From Thermoplasmata archaeon (GTDB lineage: Archaea; Thermoplasmatota; Thermoplasmata; Thermoplasmatales; Thermoplasmataceae): a stretch of 14,187 bases of DNA. A program made the position numbers and the translations under genes. The DNA is taken from NCBI GenBank assembly GCA_021850745.1, contig JAJZKX010000019.1, positions 1 to 14,187 on the forward strand. The letters are read 5' to 3'. Of this stretch, positions 6,651-12,980 are shown one piece after another (positions within the stretch are counted from its first letter, which is position 1; each line of letters begins with the position of its first letter). The notes under the pieces were generated by a model, which was not told the origin of the DNA, did no database searches, and saw only the letters and a program-made list of their open reading frames with translations.

Positions 6651-6658
6651 TTTATAAA
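6651..6658 (-). promoter_or_regulatory. Palindromic TATA box for the 5934-6632 membrane protein
   Basis: TTTATAAA at 6651-6658 is its own reverse complement and lies 19-26 nt before the ATG at 6632 on the minus strand, giving an essentially leaderless transcript. In the plus direction the same box predicts a start near 6680, about 100 nt before marC, so it might also drive marC with a long leader. Confidence 0.6.
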
Positions 6659-6780
6659 ATACTTGAGCAGATTCAATTTAAGTCTTTCTTGGAGCGCATG
6701 GAACGTAAATCAGGCAACACGGCGCACCATGTTCTAATGCGAGGTCTCTTATTCCCAAAGATCATGCGGTAGGGAATTAC

Positions 6781-7407
6781 ATGGCAACACCAGAGCTGGA
6801 GTTTCTTAACATATTCATACGGCTGTTCGTTGTCATAGATCCCTTCGGCTCACTGGTCCTGTTTATTGCCATGACCGCGAGCACAGACGTGAAAACAAGA
6901 AGGACAATTACTGTGGATGCTACCCTTTATGGGGGCCTGATACTGGTTTTCTTTGCAATCTTAGGATCATATATCCTATATTTCTTTGGTATTTCAATCG
7001 AGGCGCTGGAAATTGCAGGAGGCATCATTCTCCTGATCATGGGTATTGAAATGGTCCGTGAAGGAGACAGGCCCAAATCCATGGGAGGAGGACAGACCGA
7101 GTCCGATCTTGGGATCGTGCCTTTTGCAACCCCGTTCATAGCAGGCCCCGGTGCAATCTCACTCGTCATAATTCTCATAAAGGGGAGCTTCCTTACGAAT
7201 TACCTCAATGACATCTTCACCCTAGCCTCGATTGTCATTGTGATGCTCATCATCTACGTGTTCTTCATCTATTCCGCCAGGATTACAAGAATAATGGGCG
7301 AAAAGGTCCTTAAGGCACTCACACGGATATTTGGGCTGCTGGTGGCAGGATTTGCCATCCAATACTTCATTAATGCATTCATTGCACTTGGAGTTGCCAT
7401 ACCTTAA
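6781..7407 (+). CDS. marC: MarC/UPF0056 family integral membrane protein
   Basis: The 208-residue protein has about six membrane helices (roughly 8-32, 44-69, 74-93, 113-136, 146-166, 183-205). It carries the MarC family hallmarks: DPFGSLVLFIAMT (20-32), GGIILLIMGIEM (80-91), IVPFATPFIAGPGAI (112-126) and TRIFGLLVAGFAIQYFINAF (181-200). The DPFG of the first half and PF.AGPGA of the second are related helix-loop positions of an internal duplication. Despite the name, MarC proteins are not shown to confer multiple antibiotic resistance and their substrate is unknown; amino acid export has been suggested for relatives. The ATG at 6781 has only a weak TATA-like TCTTATT 28-34 nt upstream. Its TAA abuts directly on the stop of the convergent ABC ATPase gene (TAA|TCA). 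Confidence 0.9.
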   Translation: MATPELEFLNIFIRLFVVIDPFGSLVLFIAMTASTDVKTRRTITVDATLYGGLILVFFAILGSYILYFFGISIEALEIAGGIILLIMGIEMVREGDRPKSMGGGQTESDLGIVPFATPFIAGPGAISLVIILIKGSFLTNYLNDIFTLASIVIVMLIIYVFFIYSARITRIMGEKVLKALTRIFGLLVAGFAIQYFINAFIALGVAIP

Positions 7408-8163
7408 TCAAGGCGACATTGTCCTGATGATCTCGTCCACTGTCTGGTAGAATTCGTCGCTTCTGGTGTTCCTTGGCCTTTGAAGCACAATGGGCCTTTC
7501 TGCTATCACTGTACTCGGCCGCTTGCTAAGGATGACGATCTTGTCGCTCATCTGAACCGCTTCATCTACATTATGTGTTACGAGAAGAACAGCATGGGGC
7601 GGAATGTCTGGCGGCAGCCACAGATCAAGGAGCTCTTCCCTCAATGCCTGAGCAGAGAATACGTCCAGCCCTGCGAATGGCTCGTCAAGCAGCAGGAGGT
7701 CAGGTGAAGTTGATATTGCCCTGGCAATGGATACACGCTGCTTCATCCCGCCCGAGAGTTCCCTTGGGTAAGCACTCTCAAACCCATCAATTCCCACCAT
7801 CTTGATGTATTTCAGTGCAGTTTCCCTGCGTAGATCCTTGTCTCGTATTATTGGCTCGAGAACTATCTCCACATTCTTCTGAACATCCAGCCATGGAAAC
7901 AGGGCGGAATTCTGGAACACCACTGAAGTGCGGCTGGTGTTCTCGATAAGTGGCGCTCCCCCGAGAAGTACAGAACCCGAAGTCGGCTTTATCAGCCCAA
8001 GCACCATTTTGAGGATTGTGGACTTTCCGCACCCAGATGGGCCGATAAGTGATACAAACTCATTGTTGTGGATTGTGAAAGAAACGTCCTGTATGGAAAC
8101 AAGCTTGCTCTTGCCTGTTGCATATTCCATATGAATATTTTTCACAGACAGAAGCTCTTCCAT
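7408..8163 (-). CDS. ABC transporter ATP-binding protein, NitT/TauT (TauB/SsuB/NrtD) type
   Basis: This 251-residue protein is a complete single nucleotide-binding domain: Walker A GPSGCGKST (41-49), Q-loop VFQ84 followed by LFPWLDV, signature LSGGMKQR (136-143), Walker B LLLLDEPFAGLD (156-167) and switch H197 (VTHN). The ALFPWLDV.KNVE and THNVDEAV..SDKI....RP elements are typical of the nitrate/sulfonate/taurine/aliphatic sulfonate import ATPases. No permease or substrate-binding protein is adjacent: upstream is the aCPSF2 gene's 3' end and downstream the convergent marC. The partner permease must be encoded elsewhere, and the substrate cannot be deduced. A TATA-rich tract at 8181-8197 lies 19-34 nt before the ATG, consistent with a leaderless single-gene transcript. 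The stop abuts that of marC. Confidence 0.88.
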   Translation of the reverse strand: MEELLSVKNIHMEYATGKSKLVSIQDVSFTIHNNEFVSLIGPSGCGKSTILKMVLGLIKPTSGSVLLGGAPLIENTSRTSVVFQNSALFPWLDVQKNVEIVLEPIIRDKDLRRETALKYIKMVGIDGFESAYPRELSGGMKQRVSIARAISTSPDLLLLDEPFAGLDVFSAQALREELLDLWLPPDIPPHAVLLVTHNVDEAVQMSDKIVILSKRPSTVIAERPIVLQRPRNTRSDEFYQTVDEIIRTMSP

Positions 8164-8181
8164 GTTTCTGGTATTTCAATT

Positions 8182-8197
8182 GTATATAGGTATATTT
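8182..8197 (-). promoter_or_regulatory. TATA-rich promoter of the ABC ATPase gene
   Basis: On the minus strand AAATATA (8197-8191) and CTATATAC (8189-8182) lie 28-34 and 19-26 nt before the ATG at 8163. Either could bind TBP to give a leaderless or nearly leaderless transcript. No Shine-Dalgarno is seen in the 20 nt before the ATG. Confidence 0.5.
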
Positions 8198-8262
8198 GGC
8201 ATGTCCCCTGCACACTGGACGCAAAAAAACCTATCGCTGTGTTTCGGGAAAATTAGAGTTTT

Positions 8263-8281
8263 AAGCCCTGTGAAAGGGCTT
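8263..8281. other. Perfect 7-bp inverted repeat downstream of the aCPSF2 gene
   Basis: AAGCCCT (8263-8269), loop GTGAA, AGGGCTT (8275-8281) form a perfect hairpin 11 nt beyond the stop of the minus-strand aCPSF2-like gene. Reading in that gene's direction, the stem is followed by AAAACTCTAATTTTCC rather than an uninterrupted T tract. It may mark the 3' end or stabilise it, but it is not a classic intrinsic terminator. Confidence 0.35.
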
Positions 8282-8292
8282 CTGGATCAGGT

Positions 8293-9522
8293 TCAAAATT
8301 CGAATTCCTGGCCATTCATGGGCAGTATGACCTCATAGTCAGGCAGTGATTCCAGGAGCTTTTCCCTCTGTTCTCCATGGCAAAGGATAACCCTCTCAGG
8401 ATCAACCTGCTTGATGAATGAAACAAGATCATCGTGGCCGGCATGCGCTGACATATCGAAGAATTCAAGCTGCATGCTTGGCTTCACTGGAGCGCCTGCG
8501 ATATTAAGGACACCAGTCTCGATAAGGCTTCTTCCGTTAGTTCCCTCAACCTGGTAGCCTGTCAGGAAAATGGCACTCTTGGGATCATTCGCAAGTTCTT
8601 GAACATATCTCAGTACGGGCCCGCCATCCATCATTCCTGAAGTTGTCACAATGACATCGTTCTCTTCAAGGGCGGCTGCCCTCATTCTGTTGTTCCTGAT
8701 CTGCCTTGTTCTCCCCACTGCCCTCTTGAGTTCCGATCTGGACCTCAGAAATCCTCCTGGGGTGTCCAGGTAGATGTTTGTGATTGTGTTACCCATCCCG
8801 TCTGAAGCAACCTTCAGGTCCATTGTGGCAAGGATCATGAGAAGTTCCTGTGTCCTCCCCATTGCAAATGCAGGAAGGATGACTTTTCCTCCGTTGTCCA
8901 CAACCTCCCTGACTCGTTCCCTAAACCTGTTGATTACCTGCTGCCTGTCCTCATGGTGTTTGCCGGCATAGGTGCTTTCTATAACCAGGTTCTGTGACTT
9001 TATGGGCTTTGCGCCATTCAGGAGGTAAGTGTCTCCTGTATAAAGGTCCCCGGTAACCAGAAGATCCATGTTGTTCTCGAATTTCCACATTGAAGAACCA
9101 GGTATATGGCCCGCAGAGTATGGTGTCGCTGTCATTTCGCCCAGCTGGGTTGTATCGCCATAGCGTGAAGTCAGGACCATCTCATAAAGGGTATTTATGT
9201 CGTCCCTTGCAAACCTTTTTGGATAACCCTCTATGTCCATGATCTTGATTGAGTCCTCAAGCATTGGCCTCATGCTGCTTGCTGTAAGTGTCGTAGCGTA
9301 GAGATCCGGCCTGTGGGACTGGAAACACATCGGCAGCCCGCCGATATGGTCAAGGTGTGCGTGAGTGACAAAAATACCCTCAACTTTCTCATATGGGAGA
9401 GGGTATTCTGGGGGTTTCTCCGGTATTACGCCGTAATCCACCATTATGTTTGTATTGCCTTCGTGTATCTTTATTGCAAGCCTGCCGACTTCCTCGGCTC
9501 CGCCTAAAAATTTGATTTTCAT
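8293..9522 (-). CDS. Beta-CASP metallo-beta-lactamase ribonuclease, aCPSF2-like (no KH domains)
   Basis: Archaeal aCPSF2-type proteins are relatives of the eukaryotic 3'-end cleavage factor CPSF73 and of RNase J, and act as Zn-dependent endo/exoribonucleases on RNA in the cytosol. The 409-residue protein has metallo-beta-lactamase motifs HAHLDH (54-59), H139 (SAGHIPGS) and D159 (TGDLYTGD). Beta-CASP motif A is E182 (VIESTY), followed by AFAMGRTQELL (218-228), TSGMMDGGP (294-302), motif B H360 (FFDMSAHAGHDD) and motif C H382 (LCHGE). It starts directly with the lactamase fold (MKIKFLGGAEEVGR), so the N-terminal KH domains that define aCPSF1 are absent. The ATG follows a GAGGA Shine-Dalgarno at 9529-9533, spaced 6 nt, which overlaps the TGA of the upstream mtnP gene. 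The two genes are 9 nt apart and clearly cotranscribed. Confidence 0.9.
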   Translation of the reverse strand: MKIKFLGGAEEVGRLAIKIHEGNTNIMVDYGVIPEKPPEYPLPYEKVEGIFVTHAHLDHIGGLPMCFQSHRPDLYATTLTASSMRPMLEDSIKIMDIEGYPKRFARDDINTLYEMVLTSRYGDTTQLGEMTATPYSAGHIPGSSMWKFENNMDLLVTGDLYTGDTYLLNGAKPIKSQNLVIESTYAGKHHEDRQQVINRFRERVREVVDNGGKVILPAFAMGRTQELLMILATMDLKVASDGMGNTITNIYLDTPGGFLRSRSELKRAVGRTRQIRNNRMRAAALEENDVIVTTSGMMDGGPVLRYVQELANDPKSAIFLTGYQVEGTNGRSLIETGVLNIAGAPVKPSMQLEFFDMSAHAGHDDLVSFIKQVDPERVILCHGEQREKLLESLPDYEVILPMNGQEFEF

Positions 9523-9528
9523 TCTATT

Positions 9529-9533
9529 TCCTC
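9529..9533 (-). promoter_or_regulatory. Shine-Dalgarno of the aCPSF2-like gene overlapping the mtnP stop
   Basis: On the minus strand TGAGGAAATAGAATG combines the mtnP stop codon (TGA) with GAGGA, 6 nt before the nuclease ATG. This matches the CCUC of the archaeal 16S 3' end and indicates coupled translation inside the operon, in contrast to the leaderless first genes. Confidence 0.6.
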
Positions 9534-10305
9534 ATGCTTTTGCATCGTTAAGCCTGTCTTTGCAGTGGCATTCCCTTTCCTTGCTTATAAGTGGAAGGGC
9601 ATTCCTGATGAGCTTTGTTACCTTATCCTCATTCTCCTTCATGGTCTTGAAAACTTCTGCAGCCTCTACTGGCTTGTCTGCCCATACATCATAGTCGGTA
9701 ACTGTTGCTACTACGGAATAGCACATTGATTTCTCATCTGCAAGGTTTACTTCCGGAACAAGTGTCATTCCTATTATGTCCGCAAACTGCCTGAACATCA
9801 TGGATTCTGCCCGTGTGGAAAATCTTGGTCCCTCAACTGTAACATAGGTTCCCCCTAGGTGGACATCCTTTGTTATCTTGCTGGCTGTGTCGTTGAGTGC
9901 TTGATTCATGTGCGGGCAGAATGGGTCTGCTGCAGAAATGTGATAAACTTCTGGCCCGTCATAGAAGGTGAGTTCCCTCCTCCTTGTGTAGTCTATGAAC
10001 TGGTCAGGTATTACAATGGTGCCTGGAGCGAGGTGTTCCTTCAGTGAACCTACTGCATTCACTGCAAGTATCCTCTTCACCCCTATGCTGTCAAGAGCCC
10101 AAATGTTGGCTCTGTAGTTTACCTTGTGCGGAGGTATTGTGTGCTTCTTACCGTGCCTTGGGAGAAAAGCCACTTCGACGTTGTTGATCTTGCCCACCTC
10201 GACTACTCCGGATGGTTTGCCAAATGGTGTCTCAATGTCCAGCGATTCAGGATTTTCAAGTAGATTGTAGAGCCCGCTTCCTCCGATAATACCTATGTAA
10301 GCCAT
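9532..10305 (-). CDS. mtnP: 5'-Methylthioadenosine phosphorylase
   Basis: MTAP cleaves 5'-methylthioadenosine, the by-product of polyamine synthesis and other S-adenosylmethionine-dependent reactions, with phosphate to adenine and 5-methylthioribose-1-P. The 257-residue protein has family motifs GIIGGSGLY (5-13), [22 protein letters not shown] (47-68), NAVGSL (83-88), [14 protein letters not shown] (154-167), [13 protein letters not shown] (177-189) and TDYDVW (203-208). The TDYD aspartates select the 6-amino purine base. The tail has C246-H-C248 (KERECHCKD), like the C-terminal CXC that forms a stabilising disulfide in hyperthermophilic archaeal MTAPs. Substrate breadth (adenosine, inosine) cannot be read from sequence. 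A TATA element at 10335-10342 predicts a leader of about 9 nt. GTGAT just before the ATG could pair with the 16S 3' end. Confidence 0.93.
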   Translation of the reverse strand: MAYIGIIGGSGLYNLLENPESLDIETPFGKPSGVVEVGKINNVEVAFLPRHGKKHTIPPHKVNYRANIWALDSIGVKRILAVNAVGSLKEHLAPGTIVIPDQFIDYTRRRELTFYDGPEVYHISAADPFCPHMNQALNDTASKITKDVHLGGTYVTVEGPRFSTRAESMMFRQFADIIGMTLVPEVNLADEKSMCYSVVATVTDYDVWADKPVEAAEVFKTMKENEDKVTKLIRNALPLISKERECHCKDRLNDAKA

Positions 10306-10334
10306 GTTATCACTGCAATTTCAGGTTTTCTGGC

Positions 10335-10342
10335 TATTTAAT
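10335..10342 (-). promoter_or_regulatory. TATA box of the mtnP-aCPSF2 operon
   Basis: ATTAAATA on the minus strand (10342-10335) is centred about 33 nt before the mtnP ATG, in the 81-bp gap after the asparagine-synthase-like gene. It suggests mtnP has its own promoter with a very short leader, although read-through from upstream is possible. Confidence 0.5.
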
Positions 10343-10386
10343 GATTCTATAAATAATTCCCGTATCAAGAGGGCAATCAAAATTCC

Positions 10387-11133
10387 TTATTGTGGCAAAT
10401 TGCTCCAAATAGGCAGCGATTTGAGCTTTTTCATGAGGCCTGACCCATACTGGGCTGCTGTTTTCCTCCTCTCCACAATGTCCTGTGGCATACCAGCCTC
10501 CATTCCTGCGGAGCGGAGAATTGCCTTGTTGAAGCCGCCTGCAAAATTTTCTTCCCTACCTATATTTTCCATGATTTCCACTATGCCACTGGAAAGGTAA
10601 GGGGTTATGAGCTTCTTCCCGTAATGTTCCGCAATTGCCTGCTCCCTTGGAAGGGTTTCCTGGTAAAGCTTCTTCATATGAAGGCTGTTGTCCATATTCG
10701 GATTTTCACTGAAAATGCTGTAACCATAGAATATCTCATCTGCACCCTGCCCTGTAATGACCTTCACTTCACTGATATGGTCAAGGAGTATTGCCAGTAC
10801 AACTTCATACCCCAGGTCCTTTTTCTTTATGCTGTGGTCAATGCTTCTTACCAGTTCAACATACCTCACCAGGTCCACCGAGCTGATAGGCACGAATACC
10901 GGGCTGAACCCAAGTCTCGCGGCCCCATCCAATGAATTTGAAAAATCCCTTGATCCCTGTTCGCCCAGCGTGTAAGGAACAACAGACTTAGGGCCCAGGG
11001 CAAGAAGAACTGAACTGTCAAGGCCGCCAGAATAAGCCATTGCGCATCCTTCCAGATCGTTGGACGTGAAGAACCTCATCAGTGCCCTCAGGACTTCCAT
11101 CCCTGTGTCCTTCTGGAGCAGAGAAAATATCAC
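10387..11133 (-). CDS. Stand-alone asparagine-synthase-type ATP-pyrophosphatase
   Basis: The 248-residue protein corresponds to the C-terminal synthetase domain of AsnB-type enzymes. It has the PP-loop SGGLDSS (35-41), which binds ATP and forms a beta-aspartyl-AMP-like intermediate, a strand/helix segment ending at the second nucleotide motif TGQGADEIFYGY (127-138), PYLSS (178-182), and the late ILR (205-207) and RRKTAAQYGSG (222-232) segments of AsnB proteins. The N-terminal Ntn glutaminase domain with its catalytic Cys2 is absent, as is most of the usual 500-600 residues, so it would need free ammonia, another amine or a separate amidotransferase. It is intact with no sign of decay. The start is GTG at 11131-11133, 24 nt from a TATA box; the ATG at 11100 is an alternative (MEVLRALMRFF). 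True substrate unknown; it may not make asparagine. Confidence 0.8.
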   Translation of the reverse strand: MIFSLLQKDTGMEVLRALMRFFTSNDLEGCAMAYSGGLDSSVLLALGPKSVVPYTLGEQGSRDFSNSLDGAARLGFSPVFVPISSVDLVRYVELVRSIDHSIKKKDLGYEVVLAILLDHISEVKVITGQGADEIFYGYSIFSENPNMDNSLHMKKLYQETLPREQAIAEHYGKKLITPYLSSGIVEIMENIGREENFAGGFNKAILRSAGMEAGMPQDIVERRKTAAQYGSGLMKKLKSLPIWSNLPQ

Positions 11134-11153
11134 TCCCTGAAAAGGCGATCTGA

Positions 11154-11161
11154 TTATATAA
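11154..11161. promoter_or_regulatory. Palindromic TATA box between divergent GTG-start genes
   Basis: TTATATAA is an exact 8-bp palindrome in the 47-bp gap between two divergent coding regions. Its centre (11157.5) is 24.5 nt from the GTG of the minus-strand asparagine-synthase-like gene (11133) and 23.5 nt from the GTG of the plus-strand PINA gene (11181). This is the spacing expected for a leaderless archaeal start on both sides, so a single TBP site may serve both genes. No second TATA candidate is visible in the gap. Confidence 0.7.
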
Positions 11162-11164
11162 GGT

Positions 11165-11170
11165 GGAGGT
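11165..11170 (+). promoter_or_regulatory. Shine-Dalgarno-like GGAGGT before the PINA GTG start
   Basis: GGAGGT is a perfect match to the anti-Shine-Dalgarno and lies 10 nt before the GTG at 11181. It supports this codon over the in-frame GTG at 11163, which overlaps the motif itself. If transcription really starts at the GTG, as the TATA spacing implies, the motif would not be in the mRNA, so the two signals conflict and one may be incidental. Confidence 0.45.
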
Positions 11171-11180
11171 CTTTCAAATT

Positions 11181-12980
11181 GTGGATTACGTTCCAGACAC
11201 TTCTGTAATAATTGACGGCCGGTTCACTTCGTTCATTGAATCCCAGGCGGAATGCAGGGTAATTCTTGCTGAAGCCATGATTTCTGAAGTGGAGCACCAG
11301 GCCAATGAGGGGAGGTCAATAGGTTTTGCCGCCCTGGAAGAGCTCAAGAAACTCAGGGGACTTGAGAGGGAGGGTAGAATCTATATTGAGGTCTTCGGAA
11401 GGAGGCCCCAGGAGTGGCAGATCAAGAAAGGTAAAGCCGGGGAAATTGATGACATCATAAGGTCTGTTGCACTTGAGAATGATGCGACCCTTGTTACTGG
11501 GGACAGGATACAGAAGGATATCGCGTTAATTAAGGGCATAAAAGTGGAATACCTTGAGCCTCTCAGGAAGGAGCCTAAGAATATAGAGGAGTTTTTTGAT
11601 GAACTGACCACATCAGTGCACCTGAAGGCAAACATGAGGCCGATTGTGAAGAAGGGACACCCCGGGGATGTCCATTATGAAAAGCTCAACTATACAATCT
11701 CCAGGGATGAGGTTCAGGACATAGGAACACATATTGTCCTTAGAGGAAGAAACGAAGATGACTCATTCATCGAAATGGATGCACACGGTGCCACCGTTGT
11801 TCAGCTGAAGAATATCAGGATAGTCATCACGAGGCCGCCCTTTTCAGATGATATCGAAATCACGGCGGTGAGGCCCATTGCAAAGCTGAAGATAGAGGAA
11901 TACAGCCTCGAGCCGGAACTGCTCGCCAGGCTGGGAGACCAGGCAAGCGGCATACTCGTTGCAGGAGCACCTGGAGCGGGGAAGAGCACATTTGTTCAGG
12001 CACTTGCTGAATACCTGAGCGCCAAGGGAAACATCGTAAAGACCATGGAGAAGCCGAGGGACCTTCAGGTGAGCAAGGACATAACTCAGTATACAGGCCT
12101 CGAGGGTTCCATGGAAAGAACCGGGGACATCCTTCTTCTCGTCAGGGAGGACTACACAGTTTTTGACGAAATGAGGGTTACATCAGACTTCAAGGTTTAT
12201 TCCGACCTCAGGCTTGCAGGAGTTGGCATGGTTGGCGTTGTCCATGCAACAAGGGCGATAGACGCAATCCAGAGGTTCATTGGCAGGATTGAGCTTGGGC
12301 TTATCCCCCAGATAGTTGACACTGTCATATTCATAGAGAAGGGATTCGTCGGGAAGGTCCTGACCACAATGTATTCGGTCAAGGTACCAAGCGGCATGAG
12401 GGAAGAGGATCTTGCGAGGCCGGTCATAGAAGTGAAGGATTTCCAGACTGGAACCACAGTTTATGAGATATACACCTTCGGGGAACAGATTGTGGTGGTC
12501 CCGGTTGCAAAGGAACAGAAGAAGAGCTCGTTGCACAAGTTTGCAGAGGAGCGCATCCTCCAGGACATTAGGAAGATGCTTGGGACAAAGAAGGTTGCAG
12601 TCAAGATGATTGGTGAAGGGAGGGTGCAGATACAGGTCGCCGAGGAAAACCTTCCAAGGGTCATAGGGAAGAAGGGTGCCGTGGTAAATGAGCTTGAAAA
12701 GAAATACGGTTTGCATATAGACGTCGAACCTTTGGGCGAGAGCGAGGGAAGCGTCAGGGAAAAGGCCAATATTGATATCAAGAACAGGATCATCTACCTT
12801 TCAGTTGGAGAGGCAAACCGAGACGTGAAATTCTATGTTGACAACATTCTCATCCTGCAGGCGAAAAGTTCGAGTAAAGGCATTGTGAGAATAAAAATAG
12901 CAAGCGACACCGGCGCCGCCATCTACAATTACATAAAAATGGGGAAGGAGATCGAATATACCTTCACAGGCGGAGAGTAA
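11181..12980 (+). CDS. pinA: PIN-domain ATPase with KH domain (PINA family)
   Basis: This archaeal protein fuses an N-terminal PIN nuclease-like domain, a VirB11/PilT-like hexameric ATPase and a C-terminal KH domain. A Sulfolobus homologue (PINA) is reported as a Holliday-junction-binding ATPase with branch-migration activity. In the 599-residue form, PIN acidic residues are D6 (VPDTSVIIDG), E36-E38 region, E88-D90-D91 and D108 (VTGD). A linker beta domain follows (about 150-240), then Walker A GAPGAGKST (262-270), Walker B YTVFDEMR (325-332), the conserved HATRA (355-359), KH with RVIGKKGAVV (493-502), and a final basic domain of about 60 residues. All key motifs look intact. I chose GTG 11181 because homologues begin close to YVPDTS, GGAGGT lies 10 nt upstream, and it is 24 nt from the TATA centre; the GTG at 11163 would add six residues. 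The TAA abuts the convergent pepA stop. Confidence 0.9.
   Translation: MDYVPDTSVIIDGRFTSFIESQAECRVILAEAMISEVEHQANEGRSIGFAALEELKKLRGLEREGRIYIEVFGRRPQEWQIKKGKAGEIDDIIRSVALENDATLVTGDRIQKDIALIKGIKVEYLEPLRKEPKNIEEFFDELTTSVHLKANMRPIVKKGHPGDVHYEKLNYTISRDEVQDIGTHIVLRGRNEDDSFIEMDAHGATVVQLKNIRIVITRPPFSDDIEITAVRPIAKLKIEEYSLEPELLARLGDQASGILVAGAPGAGKSTFVQALAEYLSAKGNIVKTMEKPRDLQVSKDITQYTGLEGSMERTGDILLLVREDYTVFDEMRVTSDFKVYSDLRLAGVGMVGVVHATRAIDAIQRFIGRIELGLIPQIVDTVIFIEKGFVGKVLTTMYSVKVPSGMREEDLARPVIEVKDFQTGTTVYEIYTFGEQIVVVPVAKEQKKSSLHKFAEERILQDIRKMLGTKKVAVKMIGEGRVQIQVAEENLPRVIGKKGAVVNELEKKYGLHIDVEPLGESEGSVREKANIDIKNRIIYLSVGEANRDVKFYVDNILILQAKSSSKGIVRIKIASDTGAAIYNYIKMGKEIEYTFTGGE

Noticed and set aside
6781..7407. 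Antibiotic-resistance role for MarC
   Set aside because: The name is historical; family members have not been shown to cause multiple antibiotic resistance.
3535..8163. A sulfonate metabolism cluster linking the sulfoquinovose synthase and the TauB/SsuB-like ATPase
   Set aside because: They are separated by unrelated genes and promoters, and the ATPase subfamily alone does not prove a sulfonate substrate.
2781..8274. Repeated 12-mer AAGCCCTGTGAA at 2781-2792 and 8263-8274
   Set aside because: A few matching 12-mers are expected by chance in 14 kb. The contexts differ (a promoter region versus a hairpin arm), and there is no longer shared flank.
8263..8281. Intrinsic terminator for the aCPSF2-like gene
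   Set aside because: The hairpin is real, but no continuous T tract follows in the gene's direction, so it is listed only as an inverted repeat.
10387..11133. Asparagine-synthase-like gene as a truncated pseudogene
   Set aside because: Start, stop, promoter spacing and all synthetase motifs are intact, there is no remnant of a glutaminase domain upstream, and the upstream DNA belongs to the PINA promoter.
12183..12716. A 177-codon antisense ORF inside the PINA gene
   Set aside because: It is the shadow of a strongly supported gene, has no recognisable domain, and its length follows from the codon bias of the sense frame.
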